A stretch of 64,000 nt of DNA from Amycolatopsis pithecellobii (GCF_009707865.1 NZ_WMBA01000010.1:62001-126000); one strand, 5' to 3'; positions 29,090 to 38,756 are shown, counted from the first letter of the stretch. The notes: a model not told the origin generated them from the sequence alone. Program-made: numbers and translations.

Positions 29090-30247
29090 CTAACCCAGCG
29101 CTTCGAGCACGTCGGCGACCAGGTCCTGGGCGTCCTCGATCCCCACGGACAGGCGCAGCAAATCGGCGGGGACAGCCAGCATCGAACCGGCGACGCTGGC
29201 GTGGGTCATCCGGCCGGGGTGCTCGATCAGCGACTCGATCCCGCCCAGTGACTCGGCCAGGATGAACAGCTTCGTGCGCGCCGAGGTGTCCAGCGCGGCC
29301 TGCTCGCCGTCGACATGCCGGAACGACACCATCCCGCCGAACCGCCGCATCTGCTTCGCGGCCGTCTCGTGCCCCGGGTGCCCGGGCAGCCCCGGGTAGT
29401 AGACCTGCGCGACCTTCGGGTGCGCGACCAGCGCCTCGGCGACCCGTTCGGCGTTGTCGCAGTGCCGCTCCATGCGGACCGCGAGCGTCTTGACCCCGCG
29501 CAGCGTCAGCCACACGTCGAACGGGCCTGGCACCGCGCCCGCGCCATTGCGCAGGAAGAACAACTGCTCACGCAGCTCGTCCTCGTTCGTCAGCACCGCA
29601 CCGCCGACGACGTCGGAATGCCCGCCGAGATACTTCGTCGTCGAGTGCACGACGATGTCGGCACCGAGACCGAGCGGGGTTTGCAGGTACGGCGTCGCGA
29701 ACGTGTTGTCGACGACCAGTCGTGCCCCGGCGCCGTGCGCGACGGCGGCTAGCGCCGGGATATCGGCGATACCGAGCAGCGGGTTGCTCGGGGTCTCGCA
29801 CCACACGAGCTTCGTCTCCGGACGGACCGCGGCCCGCACCGCGTCGACGTCCGCGAGGTTCGCGACGGTGTACGTGACACCCCAGTGCGTCATGATCTTG
29901 TCGATGAGCCGGAACGTGCCGCCGTACGCGTCGTTGCCGAGCACCAGGTGGTCGCCGGGACGCAGCGTGGTGCGGAGCACGGCATCCGTGGCCGCCATGC
30001 CCGACGCGAAGGCGAGCCCGTGCCGGGCCCCTTCCAGCGAGGCGAGCTGCTGCTCCAGCGCGGTGCGGGTCGGATTCGCGGTACGCGAGTACTCGTAGTC
30101 ACCCTCGCGCGTGCCCCCGACTCCGTCCTGCGCGTAGGTGGAGGTCTGGTAAATCGGCACGATGACCGCACCGGTCCGGGGATCAGGGTCCTGACCTGCG
30201 TGAATCGCACGGGTCCCGAAACCGAACCGGGAAGCGTCTCCAGTCAT
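29090..30247 (-). CDS. metB: Cystathionine gamma-synthase
   Basis: 385-aa PLP enzyme of the Cys/Met metabolism family. It condenses an O-acyl homoserine with cysteine to give cystathionine. The N-terminal GFGTRAIHAGQDPDPRTGAVIVPIYQTSTYAQ is typical. The PLP lysine lies in HSTTKYLGGHSDVVGG near residue 203, and YEYSRTANPTRTALE holds the cofactor-contact Tyr/Arg. MetB and gamma-lyase are hard to separate by sequence, but the clustering with cbs suggests transsulfuration, and the mycobacterial orthologue at this position is MetB. Confidence 0.92.
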   Translation of the reverse strand: MTGDASRFGFGTRAIHAGQDPDPRTGAVIVPIYQTSTYAQDGVGGTREGDYEYSRTANPTRTALEQQLASLEGARHGLAFASGMAATDAVLRTTLRPGDHLVLGNDAYGGTFRLIDKIMTHWGVTYTVANLADVDAVRAAVRPETKLVWCETPSNPLLGIADIPALAAVAHGAGARLVVDNTFATPYLQTPLGLGADIVVHSTTKYLGGHSDVVGGAVLTNEDELREQLFFLRNGAGAVPGPFDVWLTLRGVKTLAVRMERHCDNAERVAEALVAHPKVAQVYYPGLPGHPGHETAAKQMRRFGGMVSFRHVDGEQAALDTSARTKLFILAESLGGIESLIEHPGRMTHASVAGSMLAVPADLLRLSVGIEDAQDLVADVLEALG

Positions 30248-30257
30248 GCCGCCCAGG

Positions 30258-30689
30258 TTACGACCAACCGCTGGTGACCCATCGTGCGGTGGGCCGAAGC
30301 CCGGCCAGCACGATCGTCACCACGGCGGGCACGCACAGCACCGCGGTCCAGCCGATCGGCAGCGACCGGTCCCCCAGGCCGAGGAAGTAGACCCCGAACG
30401 CGCCCAGGACCAGCACCGATACGTACAGCAACAGGGCCAGTACCGCGCCGGCGATGGTGCAGGCACGGCCGAACGGTTTGGCGAGAATCAGCCCCACCCC
30501 GCCGATGATCAACATCGCCGCGACGATCAGGTGCAGCAGGAACGTCAGCAACGCGCGGCCAAGATCACCGTCCCCGGCGAGCATCACCGAACCGCCGGCG
30601 ACGCCGACGAGGTGAAAGATCCCGCCCAGCAACGCGAGCACCGCCGCGGGAATGCCGGTACCGCCACCGCGCGAAGGCCGAGATTCCAT
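30258..30689 (-). CDS. Four-helix integral membrane protein
   Basis: 143 aa with four hydrophobic segments (IPAAVLALLGGIFHLVGVAGG, ALLTFLLHLIVAAMLIIGGVGLIL, CTIAGAVLALLLYVSVLVLGAFG, AVLCVPAVVTIVLAGL) after a short, basic Gly-rich start. It is 10 bases upstream of metB on the same strand and follows a second four-helix gene. No family recognised. Confidence 0.75.
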   Translation of the reverse strand: MESRPSRGGGTGIPAAVLALLGGIFHLVGVAGGSVMLAGDGDLGRALLTFLLHLIVAAMLIIGGVGLILAKPFGRACTIAGAVLALLLYVSVLVLGAFGVYFLGLGDRSLPIGWTAVLCVPAVVTIVLAGLRPTARWVTSGWS

Positions 30690-30699
30690 AGCTCATGGC

Positions 30700-31269
30700 C
30701 TACCAGTCCGGTGGTGGGTGGCTGCGTTCTGGGTGGGTTTGCGCCGGACTCGGGTAGTCGCCCGGCTCGTACCGCAGATACCGGAATGTCGCGGGAAGTG
30801 CTGCCAGCACCAGCACAACCGGCCCGCCGACGGTCGCCGCGACCCGTACGAAGGCGTTCTCCGGCTCGAACCGGAACATCGCGGCGAAGAACTGCGTGAA
30901 GTAGTCCGGATAGAGCAGCAGCGGCTCGGTGACGACCGCGCCGATCGTGGCGAGCGCGCCGATCAGGAGCAGCACCGCCCCGGCGACCGCGCGGAACAAC
31001 GTGCCGAGCGCCCCCAGCAAGAGGATCAACGCAGCGCCGAAGTAGAGCCCGAGGACGATCTTGGCGTCCTTCGGCAGGTCGTCGATACCGAAGTCGATGA
31101 ACACCCTGACCGGCAGGTAGCCGAGCGCGCCGGCCAGCGCCAGCGCGGCCAGACCACCGAGAATCGCCGTGACGCCACGGGGTCGCCGCGCTGGGACCGG
31201 CCCTCGTGCGGGCCGGCCGTACAGGTTGGTCACGGTGCCCCCAGAGGAGAGCGCGGCTGGTGCGGTCAC
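30700..31269 (-). CDS. Four-helix integral membrane protein
   Basis: 189 aa from GTG 31269. The proline/arginine-rich N-terminal 30 residues are followed by about four membrane helices (VTAILGGLAALALAGALGYL, ILLLGALGTLFRAVAGAVLLLIGALATIGAVV and a C-terminal VVLVLAALPATF). The tail is Pro/His-rich. Same strand as the neighbouring metB-region genes; its upstream side is marked by a strong terminator. The general layout resembles the membrane part of the adjacent proline-rich protein. Function unknown. Confidence 0.75.
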   Translation of the reverse strand: MTAPAALSSGGTVTNLYGRPARGPVPARRPRGVTAILGGLAALALAGALGYLPVRVFIDFGIDDLPKDAKIVLGLYFGAALILLLGALGTLFRAVAGAVLLLIGALATIGAVVTEPLLLYPDYFTQFFAAMFRFEPENAFVRVAATVGGPVVLVLAALPATFRYLRYEPGDYPSPAQTHPERSHPPPDW

Positions 31270-31299
31270 TTTAACCGCGCGCGGGCGCCGGAAAACAGT

Positions 31300-31329
31300 G
31301 ATGCCCCCGGCCTTCCGGCCGGGGGCATC
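31300..31329. terminator. Strong bidirectional terminator hairpin
   Basis: GATGCCCCCGGCC-TTCC-GGCCGGGGGCATC is a perfect 13-bp stem. On the minus strand it is followed by CACTGTTTTC, and on the plus strand by GAGCTGTTTTC. It lies 17 bases after the stop of the proline-rich membrane protein gene. Confidence 0.88.
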
Positions 31330-31346
31330 GAGCTGTTTTCAGCCTG

Positions 31347-32726
31347 TCACCAGGACTGTTGCGGCGGCTGTCCGGGCTGACCCGGCTGCTGCGGCGGTTG
31401 CCCGTACGGGCCGGGCTGACCGTAGGGACCCGGCTGCTGGCCGTACGGATTCGGCTGCGGGAACCCACCACTCGGCGGGAATCCACCGCCCGGCGGCGGG
31501 AAACCGCCACTGCCCGGCGCCGGGCCGCCCGGTTGCTGGCCATACGGGGGCTGCCCGTAGGGCTGCTGACCGTACTGCGGTGCCGGCGGCTGACCGTAAC
31601 CCTGCGGCGGCTGGCCGTACGGCGCCGGCTGACCGAACCCGCCGGGCTGGCCCGGGTACCCGCCGGTGGGCGGACCGCCGAACCCGCCGGGGCCGCCCGG
31701 TCCGCCGGGACCGGGGCTTCCGCCGAGCCCCACGAACTGGGCCGTCTGCGGGAGGAGCGCCAGCACGCCGACGGCGGCGATCAGCACACCGAAGACCAGG
31801 TTGAGCACCACCCGGGTCGGGCTGCTCAGCGCGATGAGGAAGATGAGCGCCCCGATCAACAGCACCGCGCCGCCGCCCGCGGTGAGGAAGCTCGCGATCT
31901 TGTTCTTCAAGAACAGCAACACCGCACCGCCGACAGCGGCAAGGGCACCGAGCGCCATCAGGATGGTGTAGATCCAGCCCTGCGTGATCTTGCCGCTCGC
32001 CTGCTCTGCGAGCTGGGCGCAGAACTGCGGGTTCAGCCCGGCACTCTCACAGTCGGACGTGCCGCTACTGAGATCGCCCATGAGCGTGAAGGCGAGAATC
32101 GCGGCGGCAAGGCCGAGTGCCGCGACCACACCGGCCGCGATCCAGCCGAACAGCTGCTGCGGGTTGGCACCGCCACCGGCGGGCGCGCCGTAGGCCCCGC
32201 CGTACCCGGGCGGTCCGCCGAACCCGCCGGGCTGACCCGGTTGCCCGAAGCCCTGTGGCGGCTGACCGTACGGACCGGGCTGCGGCGGCTGACCGGGGAA
32301 ACCGCCGGGAGGCGCCCCGAACTGGCCCGGCTGAGGAGGCTGACCCGGCTGCGCGAAGCCCTGCGGCGGCTGCCCGAAGGCGCCCGGCTGCTGACCGAGC
32401 GCGGCCGGGTTGTCCGCGGCGCTCGGCGGCGGCGCGTACGGGATCGACGACGGGGCCGGGCTGGCGCCCGAGGTGTCACCGGCCGACTCCCCGCCGGTGC
32501 TCGCCTCGCCTTCGGTGTGCTCAACGTGCTGGCCAGGCTGGACGACCTGGGTCGGCTCGGCGGACTCCCCGAAGGAGCCGCCCTGCTGCTGGCCGGTCTG
32601 CACGACCTGAGTCGGCTCCGACGAACCGAACGGACTGTCTTGCTGCGGTTGTGAACCACTCGGCGGGCCCTGAGGCGGCTGTTGCCCCCCACCCCAGGGT
32701 TGGTTCGGTGGCTGCGGAGCGCTCAT
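31347..32726 (-). CDS. Proline/glycine/glutamine-rich membrane protein (Pra-like)
   Basis: 459 aa. Low-complexity PGQP/YGQPP repeats fill residues 1-190 and 350-459. The middle holds a membrane domain of four helices, the first pair split by a two-cysteine loop (SDCESAGLNPQFC). By position, between cbs and metB, it corresponds to the M. tuberculosis proline-rich antigen Pra (Rv1078). Two near-identical SEPTQVVQTGQ/AEPTQVVQPGQ motifs lie near residues 37 and 57; TQVV resembles threonine phosphosites read by FHA domains. Start ATG 32726 gives MSAPQPPNQPWGGG; an upstream start at 32774 is less likely. Confidence 0.85.
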   Translation of the reverse strand: MSAPQPPNQPWGGGQQPPQGPPSGSQPQQDSPFGSSEPTQVVQTGQQQGGSFGESAEPTQVVQPGQHVEHTEGEASTGGESAGDTSGASPAPSSIPYAPPPSAADNPAALGQQPGAFGQPPQGFAQPGQPPQPGQFGAPPGGFPGQPPQPGPYGQPPQGFGQPGQPGGFGGPPGYGGAYGAPAGGGANPQQLFGWIAAGVVAALGLAAAILAFTLMGDLSSGTSDCESAGLNPQFCAQLAEQASGKITQGWIYTILMALGALAAVGGAVLLFLKNKIASFLTAGGGAVLLIGALIFLIALSSPTRVVLNLVFGVLIAAVGVLALLPQTAQFVGLGGSPGPGGPGGPGGFGGPPTGGYPGQPGGFGQPAPYGQPPQGYGQPPAPQYGQQPYGQPPYGQQPGGPAPGSGGFPPPGGGFPPSGGFPQPNPYGQQPGPYGQPGPYGQPPQQPGQPGQPPQQSW

Positions 32727-32831
32727 GTGGGCCTGGAACCCCCTTGAAAGGCTGTGTGTGCTCTGGGCGCACACGCTAGCGGATGCCCGGTCACGATGCT
32801 CGTAACGGCCCGGACGAAAAGGACGATAAGT

Positions 32832-34208
32832 CTACCCATTTCTGCCCGCCAGGAAGCCCAGCAAGTCGTGGCGTGTCACCACACCGGCCGGTTTCCCGTC
32901 GAGCAGCACCAGCGCGCCGTCCGCGCTGGAGAGAGCTTTCATCGCGGCGCCGACCGGTTCACTCGCCCCGATCGTCGGCAGCGGCGCGGACATGTGCCGG
33001 TCCAGCCGGTCGGCGAGGTTGGCCTTGCCGGTGAACAGCGCTTCGAGCAGATCTCGTTCGATGACCGCGCCGACCACCTCGGCCGCCATCACCGGCGGCT
33101 CCGCGCTGACCACCGGCATCTGGCTGACGTCGAACTCGGACAGGATCGCCACCGCCTCGGCGACGGTCTCGTTCGGATGCGTGTGCACAAGATCCGGCAG
33201 CGCGCCCGTCTTCGCCCTCAGCACGTCGCCGACCGTGGCGCCCGAGCGGTCCGGGGACAGGAAGCCGAACGCCGACATCCACTGGTCGTTGAAGACCTTG
33301 CCCAGGTACCCGCGGCCACCGTCGGGCAGCAGCACGACGATGACGTCGTCCGGGCCGAGCCGCTTCGCCAGGCGCAGTGCGGCGGCTGCGGCCATCCCAC
33401 ACGAACCGCCGACGAGCAGCCCCTCTTCGAGCGCGAGCCGCCGGGTGATGTCGAAGGACTCGGCGTCGGAGACCGCGATGATCTCGTCGGCGATGTCGCG
33501 GTCGTAGGTCTGCGGCCAGAAATCCTCGCCGACCCCTTCGACGAGGTACGGCCGCCCGGTGCCGCCGGAGTACACCGAACCCTCCGGGTCCGCCCCGATG
33601 ACCGAGACCTGCCCGTCCGAGACTTCCTTGAGGTACTTGCCGGTACCGGAGATGGTGCCGCCGGTGCCGACGCCCGCGACGAAGTGCGTGATCCGGCCTT
33701 CGGTCTGCCGCCAGATCTCCGGCCCCGTGGAGTGGTAGTGGCTGGCCGGGTTCTCCGGGTTGGCGTACTGGTTCGGCTTCCACGCGCCGTCGATCTCCTC
33801 GACGAGCCGGTCCGATACCGAGTAATAGGAGTCGGGGTGTTCCGGCGGCACCGCGGTCGGGCAGACGACCACGCGCGCGCCGTACGCCTTGAGCACGTTG
33901 CGCTTGTCCTCGCTGACCTTGTCGGGGCAGACGAAGACGCAGTGGTAACCCTTGCGCTGGGCGACCATCGCGAGCCCGACGCCGGTGTTGCCCGAGGTCG
34001 GCTCGACGATCGTGCCACCCGGCTTGAGCGCGCCGGAGGCCTCGGCAGCTTCCACCATGCGCAGCGCGATGCGGTCCTTCACGCTGCCGCCGGGGTTGAG
34101 GTACTCGACCTTCGCCAGCACCAGCGGTTGCAGGCCCTCGGTGAGCGCGTTCAGCTTGACCAGCGGAGTGTTGCCCACCAGGTCGATGACGTGTTCGTAG
34201 TACTCCAC
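32832..34208 (-). CDS. cbs: Cystathionine beta-synthase
   Basis: 458-aa PLP enzyme joining serine (or O-acetylserine) and homocysteine to cystathionine. The PLP lysine is K44 in NPGGSVKDRIALRM; EPTSGNTGVGLA and GTGGTISGTGKYLKE are the substrate- and phosphate-binding loops. Two CBS domains fill residues ~335-455. No heme-binding N-terminal extension is present, as in other bacteria. The frame is open far upstream, but the GTG at 34208 (VEYYEHVIDLVGNTPLV) fits the family. With metB it gives a complete transsulfuration link. Confidence 0.94.
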   Translation of the reverse strand: MEYYEHVIDLVGNTPLVKLNALTEGLQPLVLAKVEYLNPGGSVKDRIALRMVEAAEASGALKPGGTIVEPTSGNTGVGLAMVAQRKGYHCVFVCPDKVSEDKRNVLKAYGARVVVCPTAVPPEHPDSYYSVSDRLVEEIDGAWKPNQYANPENPASHYHSTGPEIWRQTEGRITHFVAGVGTGGTISGTGKYLKEVSDGQVSVIGADPEGSVYSGGTGRPYLVEGVGEDFWPQTYDRDIADEIIAVSDAESFDITRRLALEEGLLVGGSCGMAAAAALRLAKRLGPDDVIVVLLPDGGRGYLGKVFNDQWMSAFGFLSPDRSGATVGDVLRAKTGALPDLVHTHPNETVAEAVAILSEFDVSQMPVVSAEPPVMAAEVVGAVIERDLLEALFTGKANLADRLDRHMSAPLPTIGASEPVGAAMKALSSADGALVLLDGKPAGVVTRHDLLGFLAGRNG

Positions 34209-34371
34209 AAGGGGAAGGCTAGCCGCTCGGAGAGCTTCCGTTGAGGGTGGCGGTGGGCGAGGGACCGGCGACTGGACCGTGGTCCACGTCGCTTCCGGGT
34301 TTGCCCAGCGGCGGGAAAGAGGCAGGATGTGGCTAAGCACGCGCTTAGTCTGACCCGAAGGAGTGTCCGCC

Positions 34372-35592
34372 ATGCCTGAAGCAGTGATCGTGTCGACCGC
34401 CCGCTCGCCCATCGGACGGGCCGGCAAGGGATCACTCGTGAACCTGCGCCCGGACGAGCTCGCCACGCAGATGGTCCGGGCCGCGCTCGACAAGGTTCCG
34501 CAGCTGGACCCGAAGGACATCGACGACCTGATGCTGGGCTGTGGCCTGCCCGGCGGCGAGTCGGGCTTCAACATGGGCCGCGTCGTCGCCGTTGAGCTCG
34601 GCTACGACCACCTGCCCGGCTGCACCATCACCCGGTACTGCTCTTCCAGCCTGCAGACCACCCGCATGGCGATGCACGCCATCAAGGCGGGCGAGGGCGA
34701 CGTGTTCATCTCCGCGGGCGTGGAGGCCGTGTCCCGCTTCGCCAAGGGCAGCTCGGATTCCTGGCCCGACACGCAGAACCCGCTGTTCGCCGACGCCGAG
34801 GCCCGTACCGCGAAGGTCGCGGCGGAGGGCGCGGATTCCTGGACCGACCCGCGCGAGTCCGGCCTGCTGCCCGACGTCTATATCGCGATGGGCCAGACCG
34901 CGGAGAACTTGGCGCGGTTGAAGAACGTCTCGCGCGAGGAGATGGACGAATTCGGCGTCCGCTCGCAGAACCTGGCGGAGAAGGCCATCGCGGATGGCTT
35001 CTGGGCCAAGGACATCACGCCGGTCACGCTGCCCGACGGCACCGTTGTGTCGAAGGACGATGGCCCGCGCCCCGGCGTGACGTTGGAGGGTGTGGCCGGG
35101 CTCAAGCCGGTGTTCCGCCCCGACGGCCGGGTCACCGCCGGCAACTGCTGCCCGCTCAACGACGGTGCCGCGGCGCTGGTCATCATGTCCGACACCAAGG
35201 CGAAGGAGCTCGGCCTGACCCCGCTTGCGCGTGTGGTGTCGACCGGGGTGAGCGGGCTGTCGCCGGAGATCATGGGCTATGGGCCGGTCGAGGCGTCGAA
35301 GAAAGCGCTTGCCAAGGCCGGACTGTCCATTTCGGACATCGACCTTGTCGAGATCAACGAGGCGTTCGCGGCGCAGGTCATCCCGTCCTACCGGGACCTC
35401 GGGATCGATCTGGACAAGCTGAACGTCAACGGCGGCGCGATCGCGGTCGGCCACCCGTTCGGCATGACCGGCGCCCGCATCACCTCGACGCTCATCAATT
35501 CCTTGCAGCACCACGACAAGCAGTGGGGCCTGGAGACGATGTGCGTCGGCGGCGGGCAGGGCATGGCGATGGTGCTCGAGCGCCTGAGCTGA
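34372..35592 (+). CDS. Acetyl-CoA acetyltransferase (thiolase)
   Basis: 406-aa thiolase that cleaves or forms beta-ketoacyl-CoA. The acyl-accepting cysteine is C90 in [11 protein letters not shown], the general base pair H361 in GHPFGMTG and C391 in CVGGGQG. The NEAFAAQV segment is present. Start ATG 34372, preceded by GAAGGAG. The M. tuberculosis counterpart in this region is FadA3 (Rv1074c). Divergent from cbs; the gene ends in a 16-bp perfect terminator stem. Confidence 0.93.
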   Translation: MPEAVIVSTARSPIGRAGKGSLVNLRPDELATQMVRAALDKVPQLDPKDIDDLMLGCGLPGGESGFNMGRVVAVELGYDHLPGCTITRYCSSSLQTTRMAMHAIKAGEGDVFISAGVEAVSRFAKGSSDSWPDTQNPLFADAEARTAKVAAEGADSWTDPRESGLLPDVYIAMGQTAENLARLKNVSREEMDEFGVRSQNLAEKAIADGFWAKDITPVTLPDGTVVSKDDGPRPGVTLEGVAGLKPVFRPDGRVTAGNCCPLNDGAAALVIMSDTKAKELGLTPLARVVSTGVSGLSPEIMGYGPVEASKKALAKAGLSISDIDLVEINEAFAAQVIPSYRDLGIDLDKLNVNGGAIAVGHPFGMTGARITSTLINSLQHHDKQWGLETMCVGGGQGMAMVLERLS

Positions 35593-35604
35593 GCCGGAAA
35601 GACA

Positions 35605-35641
35605 ACAGAGGACGCTCATCCGTGATGAGCGTCCTCTGTTT
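35605..35641. terminator. Strong terminator between thiolase and BI-1 gene
   Basis: ACAGAGGACGCTCATC (35605-35620) and GATGAGCGTCCTCTGT (35624-35639) form a perfect 16-bp stem with a CGT loop, then TT CTT. It separates convergent genes and probably serves both. Confidence 0.9.
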
Positions 35642-35655
35642 CTTCCGGATGGTCG

Positions 35656-36480
35656 CTAGTCGTTCTGCAGGTACGACAGCAACCGCAGGATTTCCAGGTA
35701 CAGCCAGACCAGCGTGGTCATCAGGCCGAAGGCGGCGAACCACGCCCACTTCGACGGGTAGCCCTCCCGGATCATCCGGTCGGCCATGTCGAAGTCGAGC
35801 AGGAAGTTGAACGCCGCGATCCCGATCACCACGAGGCTGAAGATGATCGCCAGCGCGCCGCCGTCGCGCAGCCCCATGTTCACCCCGAACAGCGACAGCA
35901 GCAGGTTCGCGAGCATCAGGATGATGACGCCGGCGGTGGCGCCGATGATCCACTTGGTCAGCTTCGGCGTGACCTTGACCGCACCGGTCTTGTAGACCAC
36001 CAGCATCGCGACGAACACGCCCGCGGTGCCGAGGATCGCCTGGAGCGCGATACCCGGGTAGAGCATCTCGAACAGCCCGGTGATGACACCGAGGAAAACA
36101 CCTTCGGCCGCCGAGTAGAGCAACGTCATCGGACCGCTGGGCTTCTGCCGGAAGACCATCACCAGCGCCAGCCCTAAACCGATGAGCATGGCGACGAACA
36201 TGACGCCCACGAGCGCACCGGTGGCCCGCGTGTCGGCCTGGCCCTGTGCCCATATCGCCGCGAGCACGCCGGTGACCAGGGCCGTGCCGAGCGAAAGCCC
36301 GGTCTTGATGACCACATCGTCGACCGTCATCGGACGGTCGGCGGCACCCGTGGGCACCTGCGGCCCGCCGTAACCGGGCACGCCGCCCTGCGGCTGGTTG
36401 AAACCTACGTTCGGCCCGTACTGGCCGTAACCCGCGTTCGCCGGCAAATTCCGGAACGCGGGGTTGCTTGTGGAACGCAC
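35656..36480 (-). CDS. Bax inhibitor-1/YccA family membrane protein
   Basis: 274 aa. A 50-residue Gly/Gln/Pro/Asn-rich cytosolic start (NAGYGQYGPNVGFNQPQGG) precedes seven membrane helices. The BI-1-like C-terminus contains FNFLLDFDMADRMIREGYPSKWAWFAAFGLMTTLVWLYLEILRLLSYL, whose conserved acidic residues may form a pH sensor in relatives. The GTG at 36480 is preceded by AGGAGG with a 6-base gap. Physiological role unknown. Confidence 0.9.
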   Translation of the reverse strand: MRSTSNPAFRNLPANAGYGQYGPNVGFNQPQGGVPGYGGPQVPTGAADRPMTVDDVVIKTGLSLGTALVTGVLAAIWAQGQADTRATGALVGVMFVAMLIGLGLALVMVFRQKPSGPMTLLYSAAEGVFLGVITGLFEMLYPGIALQAILGTAGVFVAMLVVYKTGAVKVTPKLTKWIIGATAGVIILMLANLLLSLFGVNMGLRDGGALAIIFSLVVIGIAAFNFLLDFDMADRMIREGYPSKWAWFAAFGLMTTLVWLYLEILRLLSYLQND

Positions 36481-36680
36481 CTTGATCCTCCTGGATCTCC
36501 TGGCACCTGCAACAGGTCCAACGACCGCGGCCGCCGACCAGTTCCCGTCAAGTAAAGGCGACTTTACCCACTCTTCCGACGTCATGATCGCCGTACCAGG
36601 CTAGTAGTGGTCCCCGGGCCGCGGGACGAGCACAATGTGGCCCCACAGGTCTCGCACGCACGCAACCGAAGGGCGGCACC

Positions 36681-38675
36681 ATGCCCGGCTATCTCGTGAC
36701 CGGCGCCACCGGCCTCATCGGCCGCCAGTTCACCGAGCTCCTGCTGGCCAAGGAGGACACCGAGCAGGTCCATCTTCTGGTCCGCGCCTCCTCCCGCGAG
36801 CGGCTCGCGGAACTCGTGCAGAGGTGGCCGCATCCGGAGAAGGTCGCGCTCGTGACCGGTGACCTTTCGGCCGAGCGTCTCGGCGTCGACGAGCAGACCC
36901 GCGAAGAGCTGCGCGGCAAGGTCGATCATCTCATCCATCTCGCCGCGCTCTACGACATCACCGCGGACGACGAGACGAGCATTCAGGCCAATGTGGACGG
37001 TACCCGCAAGGTCGTCGAACTCGCCGCCGACGTGCACGCCGGTTGTCTGCACCACGTGTCGTCCGTCGCCGTCGCCGGCGATCACGAGGGCGTGTTCACC
37101 GAGGACATGTTCGACGCCGGCCAGCGGCTGCCCACCGCCTACCACCGGACGAAGTTCGAGGCCGAGCGACTGGTTCGCGAGCAGCACGACGTCGCGTGGC
37201 GGGTCTACCGTCCGGCCATCGTGGTCGGACACTCGGAGACCGGCGAGATGGACAAAGTGGACGGTCCGTACTACCTGTTCACGGCCATCGACAAGCTCAA
37301 CCGGATACCGAACGTGCCGCTCGCCGGGCCGGATCTGGGCGATACCAACATCGTCCCGGTCGACTACGTGGCCAAGGCGCTCGTCGCCCTGGTGCGCAAA
37401 CCGAATCTCGACGGCAGCACCTTCCACCTGGTCAGCCCGAAGCCACAGTCCGTCGTGTCGGTGTACAACGCCTTCGCGAAGGCCGCCGGTGCGCCGACGA
37501 TCAACCTGCAGCTCGACAAACGCGTCTCGAAGGGCATCCTGCAACTGGCGAAGCTGAGCGAGCACGTGCCCGGCGTGTCCTTGGTGCGTGACGCTTTCCT
37601 TGCCCGGCTGGGCATTCCGCCGGTGCTGCTCGAAACCTTTTCCTTCCCGTCGGTGTTCGCTTCCTCGGCGACCCGCAAGGAACTGGCGTCCAGCGGCGTG
37701 GAGGTGCCGCGGCTGGAGAAGTACGCGGACGTGCTGTGGCGCTATTGGCGCGAGCATCTCGACCCGTTCCGCGCCCGCACGCACGGCACCCGTGGCGAAC
37801 TCGACGGGCGGCGCGTGATCATCACCGGCGCCTCGTCGGGGATCGGCCGCGCCACCGCGCTCAAGGTCGCGGCCGAGGGCGCGGTGCCGCTGCTCGTGGC
37901 CCGCCGCCGGCACGAACTGGAGGAGGTGCGCGACGAGATCGTCGCGGCCGGCGGCAGCGCGTCGGTGTACCCGGCGGATCTGACCGACGAGGAATCGATC
38001 AACAAGCTGGTCAAGCAGATCATCGAAGAGCACGGCCGGATCGACATGCTGGTCAACAACGCGGGCCGGTCGATCCGCCGGTCGATCAAACTGTCGTACG
38101 ACCGGTTCCACGATTACGAGCGCGCGATGGCCATCAACTATTTCGGTGCCGTGCGACTGATTCTGGCCGTGCTGCCGCATATGTCGGAACGCAAGTTCGG
38201 GCATATCGTCAATGTTTCGTCGATCGGTGTGCAGGGCATCGCACCCCGGTTCTCCGCATATGTCGCGTCGAAGGCGGCGCTGGACTATTTCAGCAAGATC
38301 GCCGCGACCGAAACCCACGGCGACGGCGTCACGTTCACCACCATCCATATGCCGCTCGTGCGCACCCCGATGATCCGGCCGACGAAGATCTACGACGCGT
38401 TTCCTACAAAATCACCCGATCAGGCGGCGAACATGGTCGTGCGTGCACTCAAGGACCGGCCCAAGCACATCGGCACTCCGGAGGGTTATCTCATCCAAGC
38501 CGCGTACACGTTCCTGCCGGGACTCGTGGATACGGTGGCGTACGAGGGTTACCGCATATTCCCGGACTCGGCGGCGGCGGGCGGCAGCGGCGAGATCAAG
38601 CTCGGCAAGGGTGAACGCCATCTGTCCAAAGCGGCGACCCGGTTGATCAAGTTCACCCGCGGCTTCCATTGGTAA
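36681..38675 (+). CDS. Two-domain SDR oxidoreductase, fatty acyl-CoA reductase-like (AcrA1 type)
   Basis: 664 aa with two Rossmann domains. The N-terminal extended-SDR/NAD-binding-4 domain opens YLVTGATGLIG (8-14) and has YHRTKFEAE near 154. The C-terminal classical SDR domain has VIITGASSGIG near 383, VNNAGRSIRRS, and the catalytic YVASK near 526. This layout matches M. tuberculosis AcrA1 (Rv3391) and related enzymes that reduce long-chain acyl-CoA or beta-keto acyl chains. A wax-ester or cell-envelope lipid role is likely by family; the exact substrate is unknown. Confidence 0.88.
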   Translation: MPGYLVTGATGLIGRQFTELLLAKEDTEQVHLLVRASSRERLAELVQRWPHPEKVALVTGDLSAERLGVDEQTREELRGKVDHLIHLAALYDITADDETSIQANVDGTRKVVELAADVHAGCLHHVSSVAVAGDHEGVFTEDMFDAGQRLPTAYHRTKFEAERLVREQHDVAWRVYRPAIVVGHSETGEMDKVDGPYYLFTAIDKLNRIPNVPLAGPDLGDTNIVPVDYVAKALVALVRKPNLDGSTFHLVSPKPQSVVSVYNAFAKAAGAPTINLQLDKRVSKGILQLAKLSEHVPGVSLVRDAFLARLGIPPVLLETFSFPSVFASSATRKELASSGVEVPRLEKYADVLWRYWREHLDPFRARTHGTRGELDGRRVIITGASSGIGRATALKVAAEGAVPLLVARRRHELEEVRDEIVAAGGSASVYPADLTDEESINKLVKQIIEEHGRIDMLVNNAGRSIRRSIKLSYDRFHDYERAMAINYFGAVRLILAVLPHMSERKFGHIVNVSSIGVQGIAPRFSAYVASKAALDYFSKIAATETHGDGVTFTTIHMPLVRTPMIRPTKIYDAFPTKSPDQAANMVVRALKDRPKHIGTPEGYLIQAAYTFLPGLVDTVAYEGYRIFPDSAAAGGSGEIKLGKGERHLSKAATRLIKFTRGFHW

Positions 38676-38756
38676 GTCAAGTGGGTGAGTCCATTGAGCA
38701 CGGACACACACTGACCTGACGGCGCTAACACCGTGTACGCGGGTACCTTCGTCGGC

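Noticed and set aside
31300-31329. Hairpin as a riboswitch for metB/cbs
   Set aside because: A simple perfect stem with short loop and T-runs on both sides fits a terminator; no SAM-riboswitch-like multi-helix pattern was recognised.
31359-32654. 431-codon plus-strand frame opposite the Pra-like gene
   Set aside because: Arises from the repetitive GC-rich coding of proline/glycine repeats; the minus frame has membrane helices, a sensible start and a terminator.
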